Positions 38,801 through 47,713 of a stretch of 64,000 nucleotides of DNA are shown here, in pieces. The notes beneath the pieces were generated by a model. It had not been told where the DNA came from. It saw only the letters and a program-made list of their open reading frames with translations, and ran no database searches. The DNA is taken from assembly GCF_947498825.1 (NCBI RefSeq), contig NZ_CANMLV010000005.1:175191-239190 (forward strand). Reading direction: 5' to 3'. This stretch comes from an uncultured Cedecea sp. Lineage in GTDB: Bacteria; Pseudomonadota; Gammaproteobacteria; Enterobacterales; Enterobacteriaceae. The translations under genes were made by a program, and so were the position numbers. How positions within the stretch are numbered: the first letter of the stretch is position 1; each line of letters opens with the position of its first letter.

Positions 38801-38906
38801 GCAGTATGGGGATCCCGGTTCACTGACAGGCTTTGCAGCCTGAGGGGGTTGAGGCCGCCTGGCGAGCTGCGGCGGAATTTTTCATCACCTGCGCTTTTAT
38901 ATCCAT
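35856..38906 (-). pseudogene. T6SS effector of the VasX/BTH_I2691 type, broken by two in-frame stops
   Basis: One continuous frame of 1017 codons runs from ATG 38906 (AGGGA upstream) to the stop at 35856, interrupted by TGA at codon 29 (38820-38822) and TAA at codon 461 (37524-37526). Residues before the first stop read SGCKACQ and after it TGIPILPLRVAAVPECM, the N-terminal cysteine/proline motif of VasX-like MIX effectors. The middle part (YVLLDKSVWQAYEV to GFTGMDPS) and the part after the second stop (FNFGNYKTVLTSDEFNAAL to EQWSVK) are otherwise intact. Hydrophobic segments near VGLIMGAGLMAIQMYGW and VLGPIGWAALLLLAGAVWA fit a pore-forming colicin-like toxin. As it stands it yields two separate open frames (37524-38783, 35856-37523) and is probably inactive. 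Confidence 0.8.
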
Positions 38907-39101
38907 TCAGAAAATATCCCTATTCTTTGTGGTGTTTATATCCTCATCATACACCGGTCCGTACGGGGCATAAAGAAGGGCATTAAGCAGGAGGCAAACA
39001 GGGGCTTAAAGATTTACCCTGTGCGTTCACCAATATGCCGCTTAATTCTTCATTTCCTTTCCCTTATGGTACTATATTGAGTCAAATATCGGGAGAGACT
39101 G

Positions 39102-39614
39102 ATGGATACGACTACTGCTCAAAATATATTGGCGCAGGCTGAAAAGCTGTGTTTGCAACGTCATGTACGCCTGACCCCGCAACGTATGGAAGTACTGCGT
39201 TTGCTGGCAGAGCAAAGCGGAGCCATTAGTGCTTACGATCTGCTGGATTTACTGCGTGTCAGCGAGCCACAGGCAAAGCCGCCAACCGTTTATCGGGCGC
39301 TGGATTTCTTGCTGGAGCAGGGCTTTATTCACCGCGTAGAGTCCACCAATAGCTATGTGCTGTGTCATCTGATAGACCACCCGACGCACTCTTCAGCGAT
39401 GTTTATTTGCGACAGATGTGGCGCCGTGAAAGAGCAGGCAGCCCAGGGCGTTGAGGATATTATGCATAAACTGGCCTCGCGCATTGGTTTTGCCCTGCAC
39501 CATTCGGTTATGGAAGCCCATGGTTTATGCGCCGACTGCGCTGAAGTGGAAGCCTGCCACCATCGGGAAGAGTGCGGGCATGACCACAGTATTCAGGTGA
39601 AAAAGAAGCGTTAA
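39102..39614 (+). CDS. zur: Zinc uptake regulator (Fur family)
   Basis: This 170-residue Zur represses zinc import genes when zinc is sufficient. N-terminal winged helix includes LCLQRHVRLTPQRMEVLRLL and PPTVYRALDFLLEQGFIHRV. Zinc ligands are visible in the histidine-rich CHLIDHPTHSSAMFICDRCG, in HGLCADCAEVEACHH, and in the tail ECGHDH. GGGAGAG precedes the ATG. It is convergent with dinF, as in E. coli, but yjbJ, which lies between them there, is absent. Confidence 0.96.
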   Translation: MDTTTAQNILAQAEKLCLQRHVRLTPQRMEVLRLLAEQSGAISAYDLLDLLRVSEPQAKPPTVYRALDFLLEQGFIHRVESTNSYVLCHLIDHPTHSSAMFICDRCGAVKEQAAQGVEDIMHKLASRIGFALHHSVMEAHGLCADCAEVEACHHREECGHDHSIQVKKKR

Positions 39615-39626
39615 GCTCAAAATAAA

Positions 39627-39676
39627 GGTACATCAGTTTGCCTCAAATACGTGACGCTGAGGAAAACTGATGTACC
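39627..39676. terminator. Long hairpin between zur and dinF
   Basis: Arms 39627-39645 and 39658-39676 form an 18-bp stem (GGTACATCAGTTT with AAACTGATGTACC, then CCTCA/TGAGG) with one mismatch. It lies between convergent genes and lacks a clear T tract. Confidence 0.75.
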
Positions 39677-39686
39677 AGACCGAAGA

Positions 39687-41021
39687 TCAGTGTGGGTTCA
39701 CGCCATCAAACCAGGTATCGTTTTTCCAGTGCCGTCGCCAGATAAAGGCCAGAGAAAGTCCACGCAGAGATAAAAATACCGCCAGTGCCAGCCATAAGCC
39801 ATGATTACCCAGCCAGGGCAAGGTGAACAGCGTCAGACCAAACCCTGCCGCCGCAATAGCCATACTGTTACGCATATCGGCGCCACGCGTTGCCCCAATA
39901 AACATACCGTCCAGCAAATAACACCATACTCCAACCAACGGCAAGATGACTTGCCACGGCAAATAGTGGTCTGCCAGTTGCCTGATTTCGGGTAATGAGG
40001 TCAGCAAAGCAATAATATATTGCCCCGTCAGCGCATAAATAACCGCAAACGCCAGAGCAACGAGCCCGGCTTGTCGGCAAGAGGCATACCAGACTTCACG
40101 TAAATGGCGAGTGTCTCGTGCACCGTAGGCTTGCCCGGAGTAAGCTTCAACAGAATACGCAAAACCGTCCAGCGCGTAGGCAGTAAAGGTCAGCAGCGTC
40201 ATCAGTACCGCGTTAACGGCGACAATTTCGCCCCCCAGACGCGCACCAAAAATGGTGATACCCGCAAAACAGAGTTGCAGCAGCAGCGAGCGCAGCATGA
40301 TATCGCGGTTAAGCGCCAGCAGACGACGGATATCGCCGCGCCAGCTATTTTTAAACATGCGCAGGGTTATACCGCGCAGCGTCATGACTTTTTTCACCAT
40401 CAGTAAGCCGATGATAAAAGTGGCATACTCCGAAGCAACAGTTGCTAAAGCCGCCCCCTCGACCTTCATCTGCAAACCGATAATCAGCCAGAGATCGAGA
40501 GCAATATTTAACAGATTACCCACCACCAGCAGTATCACCGGCGCACGGGCATACTGAACCCCCAGCAACCAGCCAAGTAGCACCAGATTAGCCAGTGAAG
40601 CCGGTGCGCTTAACCAACGAATTTCCAGGAATGCGCGGGCCTGGGCTAATACCTCTTCGTTACCACCGACAATACGTAATGCCAGATCAATCAAAGGAGT
40701 CCGGAAGATAACTATCGCGATACCCGCAATCAGGGCCAGCAACAGTGGCTGGACTAACGCCCGGGCGAGACGTTCGGTATCTTTAGCGCCAAACGCCTGT
40801 GCCGTCATGCCGGTGGTGCTCATGCGTAAAAATAACAGCAACATAAACAAAAAACTGGTCGCCATCGTCCCGACAGCGACGCCACCCAGGTACACAGGAC
40901 TTTCAAGATGACCAATAACGGCAATGCTCACTAACCCAAGCAAAGGAACAGAGATATTAGAGAAAATCATCGGCAGCGCCAGCCGCCATAGAGCACTGTC
41001 CGCAGAGGAGAAGAATCGCAT
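39687..41021 (-). CDS. dinF: DinF, MATE-family multidrug efflux protein
   Basis: This 444-residue membrane protein has twelve hydrophobic segments and the MATE pattern (LALPMIFSNISVPLLGLVSIA, LRMSTTGMTAQAFGAKD, LDGFAYSVEAYSGQAYGARD). It follows lexA on the same strand as in the E. coli lexA-dinF operon, so it is expected to be SOS-induced. MATE proteins export toxic compounds using cation gradients; E. coli DinF has been linked to oxidative stress protection. The lexA-dinF gap carries a large palindrome (41056-41093). Confidence 0.96.
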   Translation of the reverse strand: MRFFSSADSALWRLALPMIFSNISVPLLGLVSIAVIGHLESPVYLGGVAVGTMATSFLFMLLLFLRMSTTGMTAQAFGAKDTERLARALVQPLLLALIAGIAIVIFRTPLIDLALRIVGGNEEVLAQARAFLEIRWLSAPASLANLVLLGWLLGVQYARAPVILLVVGNLLNIALDLWLIIGLQMKVEGAALATVASEYATFIIGLLMVKKVMTLRGITLRMFKNSWRGDIRRLLALNRDIMLRSLLLQLCFAGITIFGARLGGEIVAVNAVLMTLLTFTAYALDGFAYSVEAYSGQAYGARDTRHLREVWYASCRQAGLVALAFAVIYALTGQYIIALLTSLPEIRQLADHYLPWQVILPLVGVWCYLLDGMFIGATRGADMRNSMAIAAAGFGLTLFTLPWLGNHGLWLALAVFLSLRGLSLAFIWRRHWKNDTWFDGVNPH

Positions 41022-41055
41022 AGCTGAGCCTAAGTTGAATCAGGTAGGGATTGCA

Positions 41056-41093
41056 TTAAAGTGATGCAAGTTACGGTAACTGCATCACTTTAA
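41056..41093 (-). other. Near-perfect 38-bp palindrome between lexA and dinF
   Basis: TTAAAGTGATGC (41056-41067) and GCATCACTTTAA (41082-41093) are perfect 12-bp arms; AGTTAC/GTAACT extend the fold inside, with one bulged A. It could act as a lexA-distal attenuator or mRNA processing hairpin; no T tract follows. Confidence 0.7.
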
Positions 41094-41125
41094 CTGATAC
41101 GACTCATTGATACTATTAATTAATA

Positions 41126-41734
41126 CTACAGCCATTCACCATTACGAATCACGCCAACGGCCAGACCTTCAATGGTGAAACTTTGCTGACGCAAGTCAAC
41201 CACGATAGGCTGAAACTCGCTGTTTTCTGACAATAACTGAACAATATTGCCCTGCTTCTTCAGGCGTTTTACGGTGACTTCGTCATCAATACGGGCAACG
41301 ACAACCTGTCCGTTACGCACATCCTGTGTTTTATGCACGGCCAGTAAATCACCGTCCAGAATACCGATGTCTTTCATTGACATACCGCTTACCCGCAGCA
41401 GGAAGTCAGCACCAGGTTTGAATAAGCCAGGATCAACCTGATAATGCCCTTCGATATGTTGCTGAGCTAACAGGGGTTCCCCGGCCGCAACGCGCCCAAT
41501 CAGAGGCAAACCTTGTTCTTCTTCGACCAACAGGCGAATACCACGAGAGGCGCCAGAAACAATTTCGATAACCCCTTTACGCGCCAATGCTTTAAGGTGT
41601 TCTTCAGCCGCGTTGGGAGAACGAAACCCAAGACGCTGGGCAATTTCGGCACGCGTTGGTGGCATGCCAGTCTGGGTAATATGATCCCGAATAAGATCAA
41701 ATACCTCTTGCTGCCTGGTAGTTAATGCTTTCAT
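41126..41734 (-). CDS. lexA: LexA SOS repressor
   Basis: This 202-residue repressor has the E. coli length. The N-terminal helix-turn-helix domain ([21 protein letters not shown]) binds SOS boxes. The self-cleavage site VAAGEPLL lies near 82-89, and the catalytic Ser119 ([15 protein letters not shown]) and Lys156 ([10 protein letters not shown]) are present. RecA filaments on single-stranded DNA stimulate self-cleavage and derepress the regulon. Two LexA boxes lie immediately upstream, so it represses itself. Confidence 0.99.
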   Translation of the reverse strand: MKALTTRQQEVFDLIRDHITQTGMPPTRAEIAQRLGFRSPNAAEEHLKALARKGVIEIVSGASRGIRLLVEEEQGLPLIGRVAAGEPLLAQQHIEGHYQVDPGLFKPGADFLLRVSGMSMKDIGILDGDLLAVHKTQDVRNGQVVVARIDDEVTVKRLKKQGNIVQLLSENSEFQPIVVDLRQQSFTIEGLAVGVIRNGEWL

Positions 41735-41742
41735 TCCGCCCC

Positions 41743-41779
41743 CTGGGTGTTTATACAGTTATGCTGTGAGTATATACAG
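41743..41779 (-). promoter_or_regulatory. Two LexA boxes upstream of lexA
   Basis: Two CTG-N10-CAG sites, 41743-41758 and 41764-41779 (CTGTATAAACACCCAG and CTGTATATACTCACAG on the minus strand), lie side by side just before lexA. They are nearly identical to the E. coli pair. Confidence 0.95.
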
Positions 41780-41852
41780 CTAATGGCGAATATGAAACCC
41801 AAAATTAAGCGGAAACAGGCGAAAACAAGTGACTCAGGCAGTTTTGGGACCA

Positions 41853-42221
41853 CTATCGGAAATGAGACCACAATAATGTTGCCCAGGTGACAGCGGCCAA
41901 AATAAGCGCTATCAATACAGCAGCAGATCCCATGTCTTTAGCACGCCCGGAAAGCTCATGATAATCAGTGCCAACCCGGTCAACCAAGGCTTCGATAGCA
42001 CTGTTTAGGATCTCAACGATCATCACCAGCACCACGGACCCTATTAACAGAATACGGGTAACAGGAGAGACATCCAGCCAACAGGCCAGTACGATAGCAA
42101 TAACCGTCATCACGCCTTCTTGCCGGAACGCCGCTTCATTGCGCCAGGCGGCTTTTAATCCTTGCCATGAATAACCTGCTGCCTTAATGATACGTGTGAT
42201 GCCAGTGGTCTTACTCGCCAT
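41853..42221 (-). CDS. dgkA: Diacylglycerol kinase
   Basis: This 122-residue inner-membrane kinase recycles diacylglycerol to phosphatidic acid. Three hydrophobic helices and the family signature EILNSAIEALVDRVGTDYHELSG (catalytic Glu and Asn near the second helix) are present, with GYSWQGLKAAWRNEAAFRQE at the N-terminus. It is divergent from plsB and upstream of lexA, the same arrangement as in E. coli. Confidence 0.97.
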   Translation of the reverse strand: MASKTTGITRIIKAAGYSWQGLKAAWRNEAAFRQEGVMTVIAIVLACWLDVSPVTRILLIGSVVLVMIVEILNSAIEALVDRVGTDYHELSGRAKDMGSAAVLIALILAAVTWATLLWSHFR

Positions 42222-42276
42222 GAAAAGAGAACCTTTTTAAATTTTGAGCGTCAATGCTCGTAGGTTAAGAGCCTGT

Positions 42277-42395
42277 CCCATCAGGCGTATACTATTACTG
42301 TTAGCCCGGACTGCGCGGAAAATCCGCAATCAATACGCAGCTCGTAAAGGTTTTTAGCAAACCCCGGGCCAAAATGGCAAATAAAGCCTGATGGG
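42277..42395. repeat. 119-bp element with terminal inverted repeats
   Basis: CCCATCAGGC (42277-42286) and GCCTGATGGG (42386-42395) are perfect terminal inverted repeats. Inside are nested inverted pairs GCCCGG/CCGGGC (42304-42309, 42364-42369) and GCGGA/TCCGC (42315-42319, 42323-42327). The whole segment can fold as one branched hairpin. It may be a MITE-like insertion or a structured leader. Confidence 0.5.
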
Positions 42396-42413
42396 ATAGC
42401 CGCTAAGTTGACA

Positions 42414-42450
42414 ACAAAAATAATTCGAATTACTTGTAGGTGCAGAGCAG
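42414..42450. repeat. Truncated ERIC fragment (left arm only)
   Basis: ACAAAAATAATTCGAATTAC and TTGTAGG match the left arm of the complete ERIC copies at 25065 and 50986; the rest of the element is missing. Confidence 0.6.
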
Positions 42451-42538
42451 GTACTCAACGATCCGGCCAGAAATTCTCTGGCGTTTCTGATATCCTTGCG
42501 CTGTTTTTGTATTATTAACCTGAGGCTGTACATCGTCT

Positions 42539-44986
42539 ATGTCAGGCTGGTCACGAATTTACTATAAATTACTGAATTTACCATTACGTATATTGGTAAA
42601 AAGCAAGTCTATCCCTGCAGATCCTGTCTGCGAGCTGGGGTTGGATACCGCACGCCCAATAATGTATGTCTTGCCTTATAACTCTAAGGCCGACTTACTG
42701 ACGCTACGCGCGCAATGTCTGGCCCATGACCTTCCGGACCCTTTGATCCCTCTGGAAATGGATGGCGTCTCTTTACCCCGTTACGTCTTTATTCACGGTG
42801 GGCCGCGTGTTTTCAGATATTACACGCCAAAAGAGGAGTCAATTAAGCTCTTCCACGACTACTTGGATCTGCATAATCGTAACCCTGGGCTGGATGTCCA
42901 GATGGTTCCGGTTTCGGTGATGTTTGGCCGCTCGCCTGGACGCGAAAAAGGGGAAGTTAATCCCCCCTTACGGACATTAAACGGCCTGCAAAAGTTTTTT
43001 GCCGTTTCCTGGCTGGGCCGCGATAGCTTTGTTCGTTTTTCCCCTCCTGTGTCACTGCGCCGTATGGCAGATGAACACGGCACGGATAAGTCAATTGCAC
43101 AGAAACTGGCCCGTGTCGCGCGTACCCATTTTGCTCGTCAGCGTTTAGCCGCCGTCGGTCCGCGTCTGCCCGCTCGTCAGGCTTTGTTTAATAAACTCCT
43201 GGCCTCTAAAGCAATAGCGCGCGCCGTTGAAGATGAAGCCCGCAGTAAGAAAATCTCTCATGAAAAAGCGCAGCAGAATGCGATTGCGTTGATGGAAGAG
43301 ATAGCCGCCAACTTCTCCTATGAAGCCGTGCGTCTGACGGACAGAATTCTCGGGCTGACATGGAACCGCTTATATAAAGGGATCAATGTCCATAACGCAG
43401 AACGCGTACGTCAGCTGGCACACGATGGGCATGAGATTGTCTATGTTCCCTGTCATCGTAGTCATATGGACTATTTGTTGTTGTCTTATGTGCTCTATCA
43501 CCAAGGCTTGGTGCCACCGCATATTGCGGCCGGTATCAATCTGAATTTCTGGCCAGCAGGCCCGATTTTCCGCCGTCTGGGTGCCTTCTTTATTCGTCGA
43601 ACCTTTAAAGGTAACAAGCTCTACTCCACCGTATTCCGTGAATATCTGGGTGAGCTGTTCAGCCGCGGTTACTCGGTTGAGTACTTTGTTGAAGGGGGTC
43701 GCTCTCGTACCGGTCGTTTGCTGGATCCGAAAACCGGAACGTTATCGATGACTATCCAGGCGATGTTACGGGGAGGAAATCGCCCTATTACTCTGGTACC
43801 GATTTATATCGGCTATGAGCATGTAATGGAAGTGGGTACCTATGCCAACGAATTGCGGGGAGCAACCAAAGAGAAAGAAAGCTTCCTGCAGATGGTCCGG
43901 GGGTTAAGCAAGCTGCGTAACCTGGGCCAGGGCTACGTTAACTTTGGTGAACCACTGCCCCTGATGACTTATCTCAACCAGCACGTTCCGGAATGGCGTG
44001 AATCAATTGACCCTATCGAATCTATTCGCCCGGCATGGCTGACACCCACGGTCAATCATATTGCTGCCGATTTGATGGTGAGAATTAATAACGCTGGCGC
44101 AGCCAATGCAATGAATTTATGTTGCACCGCGTTACTGGCCTCACGTCAGCGCTCACTGACGCGCGAGCAGTTAACCGCTCAGCTGGATTGTTATCTTGAC
44201 TTGCTACATAACGTCCCTTACTCACCAGATGCTACAGCACCGACGATGAAAGCGGATGCGCTTATTGATCACGCTCTGCAGATGAATAAGTTCGAGCTGG
44301 AGAAAGATACCATCGGTGACATCATCATTCTGCCGCGCGAGCAGGCGGTACTGATGACCTATTACCGTAACAATATCATGCATATGCTGGTATTACCGTC
44401 GCTTATTGCCGCGATTATTACCCAACATAGCCAGCTTGCGCGTCAGGAATTAATGGCGCAGATAACCGTTATCTATCCGATGCTGAAAGCAGAGCTATTC
44501 CTGCGCTGGAATGAACAACAGCTGGAAACAGAGGTTGAAGCTTTACTGGCTGAACTGGTTCGCCAGCAGCTGGTCATTGTCGATGGCGACCAAATAGAGG
44601 CGAATCCCTCGCAGGCTCTGGTGCTGGAACTTCTGGCTGCAGGCGCACGTGAAACCTTACAACGCTATGCGATTACTTTCTGGTTACTCAGTACCAACCC
44701 GTCGATTAATCGCGGTACGCTGGAACGTGAAAGCCGTACACTGGCACAGCGCTTATCTGTACTCCACGGGATCAATGCCCCGGAGTTCTTTGACAAAGCG
44801 GTGTTTACTTCTCTGGTATTAACCCTGCGTGACGAAGGTTATATCAGTGATACCGGTGACGCAGAGCCCGTTGAGACGATCAAGGTGTATCAGATGCTGG
44901 CAGATTTAGTGACAGCTGAAGTCCGGTTGACGATTGAAAGCGTAACCACGCAGGATGCGGCTCCGACCCTCGCTGCCACAGTCTAG
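42539..44986 (+). CDS. plsB: Glycerol-3-phosphate 1-O-acyltransferase
   Basis: This 815-residue membrane-associated enzyme makes lysophosphatidic acid from glycerol-3-phosphate and acyl-ACP/CoA, the first step of phospholipid synthesis. The N-terminus [19 protein letters not shown] matches E. coli PlsB. Acyltransferase motifs are [15 protein letters not shown] (about 302-316), [38 protein letters not shown] and [15 protein letters not shown]. Full length; a strong terminator follows. Confidence 0.98.
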   Translation: MSGWSRIYYKLLNLPLRILVKSKSIPADPVCELGLDTARPIMYVLPYNSKADLLTLRAQCLAHDLPDPLIPLEMDGVSLPRYVFIHGGPRVFRYYTPKEESIKLFHDYLDLHNRNPGLDVQMVPVSVMFGRSPGREKGEVNPPLRTLNGLQKFFAVSWLGRDSFVRFSPPVSLRRMADEHGTDKSIAQKLARVARTHFARQRLAAVGPRLPARQALFNKLLASKAIARAVEDEARSKKISHEKAQQNAIALMEEIAANFSYEAVRLTDRILGLTWNRLYKGINVHNAERVRQLAHDGHEIVYVPCHRSHMDYLLLSYVLYHQGLVPPHIAAGINLNFWPAGPIFRRLGAFFIRRTFKGNKLYSTVFREYLGELFSRGYSVEYFVEGGRSRTGRLLDPKTGTLSMTIQAMLRGGNRPITLVPIYIGYEHVMEVGTYANELRGATKEKESFLQMVRGLSKLRNLGQGYVNFGEPLPLMTYLNQHVPEWRESIDPIESIRPAWLTPTVNHIAADLMVRINNAGAANAMNLCCTALLASRQRSLTREQLTAQLDCYLDLLHNVPYSPDATAPTMKADALIDHALQMNKFELEKDTIGDIIILPREQAVLMTYYRNNIMHMLVLPSLIAAIITQHSQLARQELMAQITVIYPMLKAELFLRWNEQQLETEVEALLAELVRQQLVIVDGDQIEANPSQALVLELLAAGARETLQRYAITFWLLSTNPSINRGTLERESRTLAQRLSVLHGINAPEFFDKAVFTSLVLTLRDEGYISDTGDAEPVETIKVYQMLADLVTAEVRLTIESVTTQDAAPTLAATV

Positions 44987-45000
44987 TTATTGAACAGAGG

Positions 45001-45030
45001 AAAAAGCGGGGAAACCCGCTTTTTTCTTTT
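45001..45030 (+). terminator. plsB terminator
   Basis: AAAAGCGGG, loop GAAA, CCCGCTTTTTT: a perfect stem with T tract 15 bases after the plsB stop. Confidence 0.93.
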
Positions 45031-45050
45031 ATTCGCGATAACATTACAGC

Positions 45051-45494
45051 CTATATTTTTTGTACCTGAGTCATACCCGCGGTCAGTACACCACCAGTCT
45101 CGGTTACTGGCGTCATGTAGCTCACCGGATTACCAGTTTGTTTATCAATAAGCTCTGAATGGCGCTCATCAGGTAAGAATAAATGCAGCTCTCCCCACTG
45201 GCGCATCGCCACAATAACAGGAAACAGACTCTCCCCCTTGGCAGTGAGCACATACTCCTGATAGGCCGTACCATCTGAAGCGGCCTGCATTTCCAATACT
45301 CCAGCAATAACCAGTTTCTGCAGCCGATCCGATAAAATATTACGCGCCATACCCAGATTCCGCTGAAAGTCTCCGAAACGACGGATACCGTCAAAGGCAT
45401 CACGTACGATCAGTAGTGACCAGCGATCGCCCACCAGACTTGCAGACCGCGCCACAGGGCAAGGCTCATAAGGCAAAGATTGTGGTGTAGACAT
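45051..45494 (-). CDS. HxlR-family transcriptional regulator
   Basis: This 147-residue regulator has the HxlR winged helix: CPVARSASLVGDRWSLLIVRD with Cys12, then FDGIRRFGDFQRNLGMARNILSDRL and YQEYVLTAKGESLFPVI. The conserved cysteine often senses electrophiles or oxidants in this family. GGGAG lies six bases before ATG 45494; longer starts at 45527 and 45554 would run into the neighbour's promoter. It is divergent from an MFS exporter with a 27-bp palindrome between them, so it most likely controls that gene. Confidence 0.88.
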   Translation of the reverse strand: MSTPQSLPYEPCPVARSASLVGDRWSLLIVRDAFDGIRRFGDFQRNLGMARNILSDRLQKLVIAGVLEMQAASDGTAYQEYVLTAKGESLFPVIVAMRQWGELHLFLPDERHSELIDKQTGNPVSYMTPVTETGGVLTAGMTQVQKI

Positions 45495-45551
45495 AGTAAC
45501 TCCCGAAGGCTGAATAACAGGTTGCATTTTAAAACCACTTATCCTAGCATT

Positions 45552-45578
45552 CAACCAGTTTCATTTCGAAACTTGTTG
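45552..45578. promoter_or_regulatory. 27-bp imperfect palindrome between hxlR-type gene and MFS gene
   Basis: CAACcAGTTTC (45552-45562) and GAAACTtGTTG (45568-45578) match at 10 of 11 pairs around ATTTC, in the 99-base divergent spacer. It is a good candidate operator of the HxlR protein and ends 15 bases before the MFS start. Confidence 0.65.
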
Positions 45579-45593
45579 AGTGGAAATCAAATA

Positions 45594-46793
45594 ATGAAAA
45601 GTACGTCTCGTCCCGGGCCGTTACCAGCAAGTCTGCTATGGCTGTTTGCCGTCGCCAGCGGTTTAAGCGTTGCCAGCGTCTACTATGCCCAGCCTTTGCT
45701 GGATATTCTGGCAGAAGATTTTACTATCAGCCGGGCCGCTATTGGTGGAGTGATAAGTGCTACGCAGGCAGGCTGTGCCGCAGCTTTGCTATTGCTGGTT
45801 CCACTGGGCGATCGCCTGGACAGACGCCATCTGATGACGTGCCAGCTCTTTGCTCTGGCGATCGCACTCGTCACCGTCGCGATGGCACAATCAACGCTGA
45901 TATTACTGGTCGGTATGTTTGCCGTGGGTCTTCTGGGAACCGCGATGGCACAAGGTCTGATTGCCTATGCAGCAAGTGCAGCTTCTCCTGAAGAGCAAGG
46001 CCACGTGGTCGGTACAGCCCAGGGGGGTGTTTTTATTGGCCTGTTGCTGGCCAGAGTCTTTGCCGGCGGCGTAAGTGATATTGCAGGCTGGCGAGGCGTC
46101 TATTTTACCGCTGCGGTATTAATGATCGGGCTTGCTTTGCCTTTATGGCGCCAGTTACCTGTTCTGGCACCTGCCACACATAATTTAAGCTATCCGCGCC
46201 TGTTGGCTTCAATGCTGACGTTACTGCGCCAGCAACCAGTACTCCAGGTACGTGGCATTCTGGCATTACTGATGTTTGCCGCCTTTAATATATTCTGGAG
46301 CGCACTGGTGCTCCCGCTCAGCGCCCCTCCTTATGATTTTTCCCATACCCTGATTGGCGCTTTTGGTCTGGTCGGTGTGGTGGGTGCTCTCGCGGCAGCC
46401 CGGGCCGGGCGATGGGCTGACAGGGGTTATAGTCAACGGACCAGCGCAGCGGCACTAGCGTTATTGCTACTGGCATGGTGGCCATTATCCTTAATGGAAC
46501 AGTCACTCTGGGCATTGGTCATTGGTATTATTTTACTCGACCTTGGCGGACAGGCGCTGCATGTCACCAATCAGAGCTTAATCTTTCGCACGACCTCAGG
46601 GGCACACAGCCGTATGGTGGGGCTCTATATGCTGTTTTATGCAGCAGGCAGTGGTCTGGGCGCAATTAGCACCACCTTTATGTATGCGCATACTGGCTGG
46701 GAGGGAGTCTGTCTGCTTGGTGCAGCTGTCAGTCTGGTGGCGGGACTCTTTTGGTGGTTTACCCGGGGGATAACAGCGGATAAGGCAGAATGA
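45594..46793 (+). CDS. MFS transporter (probable efflux)
   Basis: This 399-residue major facilitator protein has twelve hydrophobic segments. The motif-A-like loop PLGDRLDRRHLMTCQLF follows the second helix, and an analogous RAGRWADRGYSQR lies in the second half. It resembles drug or aromatic-compound exporters of the YnfM type. I start at ATG 45594 (MKSTSRPGPLPASLLWLF); its ribosome binding site is weak. The partner regulator suggests induction by its substrate, which is unknown. Confidence 0.85.
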   Translation: MKSTSRPGPLPASLLWLFAVASGLSVASVYYAQPLLDILAEDFTISRAAIGGVISATQAGCAAALLLLVPLGDRLDRRHLMTCQLFALAIALVTVAMAQSTLILLVGMFAVGLLGTAMAQGLIAYAASAASPEEQGHVVGTAQGGVFIGLLLARVFAGGVSDIAGWRGVYFTAAVLMIGLALPLWRQLPVLAPATHNLSYPRLLASMLTLLRQQPVLQVRGILALLMFAAFNIFWSALVLPLSAPPYDFSHTLIGAFGLVGVVGALAAARAGRWADRGYSQRTSAAALALLLLAWWPLSLMEQSLWALVIGIILLDLGGQALHVTNQSLIFRTTSGAHSRMVGLYMLFYAAGSGLGAISTTFMYAHTGWEGVCLLGAAVSLVAGLFWWFTRGITADKAE

Positions 46794-46801
46794 TGGGACA
46801 A

Positions 46802-46828
46802 CAAGCCGTCTGTGATAAAGACGGCTTG
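46802..46828. terminator. Convergent hairpin between MFS gene and ubiA
   Basis: CAAGCCGTC pairs perfectly with GACGGCTTG (46802-46810, 46820-46828) around a 9-base loop. No T tract. Confidence 0.6.
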
Positions 46829-46837
46829 CCGGAAGTA

Positions 46838-47710
46838 TCAGAAATGCAGGAAATTTACAGCAATGCCAATAAACAACACTAATCCGACATAGTTGTTATT
46901 CATAAAAGCCCGGAAGCATTCATTTCGCCCGCGGCGAGCAATCAATTTTTGCTGATGAATAAACAAAGCACCGGCCAGTAAAAGAGACCAGTAAAATACG
47001 CCATTTAGCCCATTCAGTACGCCAACAACCGCCATCAAAGCAATGACGGCTATTTGCAAGATACCGATGATTAACTTGTCTTGCTTACCAAACAAGATGG
47101 CGGTGGATTTAATACCAATTTTAAGGTCATCATCACGATCGACCATGGCATATTGAGTATCATAGGCCACCGTCCAGCAAATATTGGCAATAAACAATAA
47201 CCAGCAAGTCAACGGAACAGACTCACCAACAGCAGAAAAAGCCATGGGTATTGACCAGCCAAAAGCAGCACCTAATACCACTTGGGGCAAATGGGTGTAT
47301 CGCTTCATAAACGGATACATCCAGGCCAGAGCGAGCGCCGCTATTGATAACAGGATAGTCATCGTATTCAGTAAAAGCACCAGCAGAAACGCGAGCAATA
47401 CCAGACTCACAAAAAGAATTTTTGCCTCTTTTTCGCTGACAGCTCCGCTAGGCATCGGTCGCTGGGCGGTACGTTTCACATGGCCGTCAAATTTACGATC
47501 GGCATAGTCATTAACAACGCATCCGGCAGCACGCATCAGCCAGACACCCGCCATAAAGATAGCCAGAATAGCCAGCGGTGGAACACCTGGAGTTGCCAGC
47601 CACAATGCCCATAATGTCGGCCATAACAGCAATAAGGTTCCAATAGGCTTATCGGTACGCATCAACTGATGATAGGCCCGTAATTTTTTCTGGTTCAGAC
47701 TCCACGCCAT
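46838..47710 (-). CDS. ubiA: 4-hydroxybenzoate octaprenyltransferase
   Basis: This 290-residue inner-membrane prenyltransferase has the E. coli length. It joins 4-hydroxybenzoate to the octaprenyl chain in ubiquinone synthesis. Both aspartate-rich diphosphate-binding motifs are present: [15 protein letters not shown] (about 67-81) and [17 protein letters not shown] (about 189-205). It starts three bases after ubiC on the same strand, so the pair is one operon. Confidence 0.98.
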   Translation of the reverse strand: MAWSLNQKKLRAYHQLMRTDKPIGTLLLLWPTLWALWLATPGVPPLAILAIFMAGVWLMRAAGCVVNDYADRKFDGHVKRTAQRPMPSGAVSEKEAKILFVSLVLLAFLLVLLLNTMTILLSIAALALAWMYPFMKRYTHLPQVVLGAAFGWSIPMAFSAVGESVPLTCWLLFIANICWTVAYDTQYAMVDRDDDLKIGIKSTAILFGKQDKLIIGILQIAVIALMAVVGVLNGLNGVFYWSLLLAGALFIHQQKLIARRGRNECFRAFMNNNYVGLVLFIGIAVNFLHF

Positions 47711-47713
47711 TAA

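Larger units (their letters stand above)
42222..42538. other. dgkA-plsB divergent region with a structured element
   Basis: Besides the two promoters this 317-base gap contains a 119-base segment with 10-bp terminal inverted repeats (42277-42395) and, directly after it, a truncated ERIC left half (42414-42450). Confidence 0.55.

Noticed and set aside
34282..38906. Type VI secretion structural gene cluster
   Set aside because: Only an effector remnant and DUF6708 genes are present; no tss/vgrG/hcp gene is visible, so this is an orphan effector locus.
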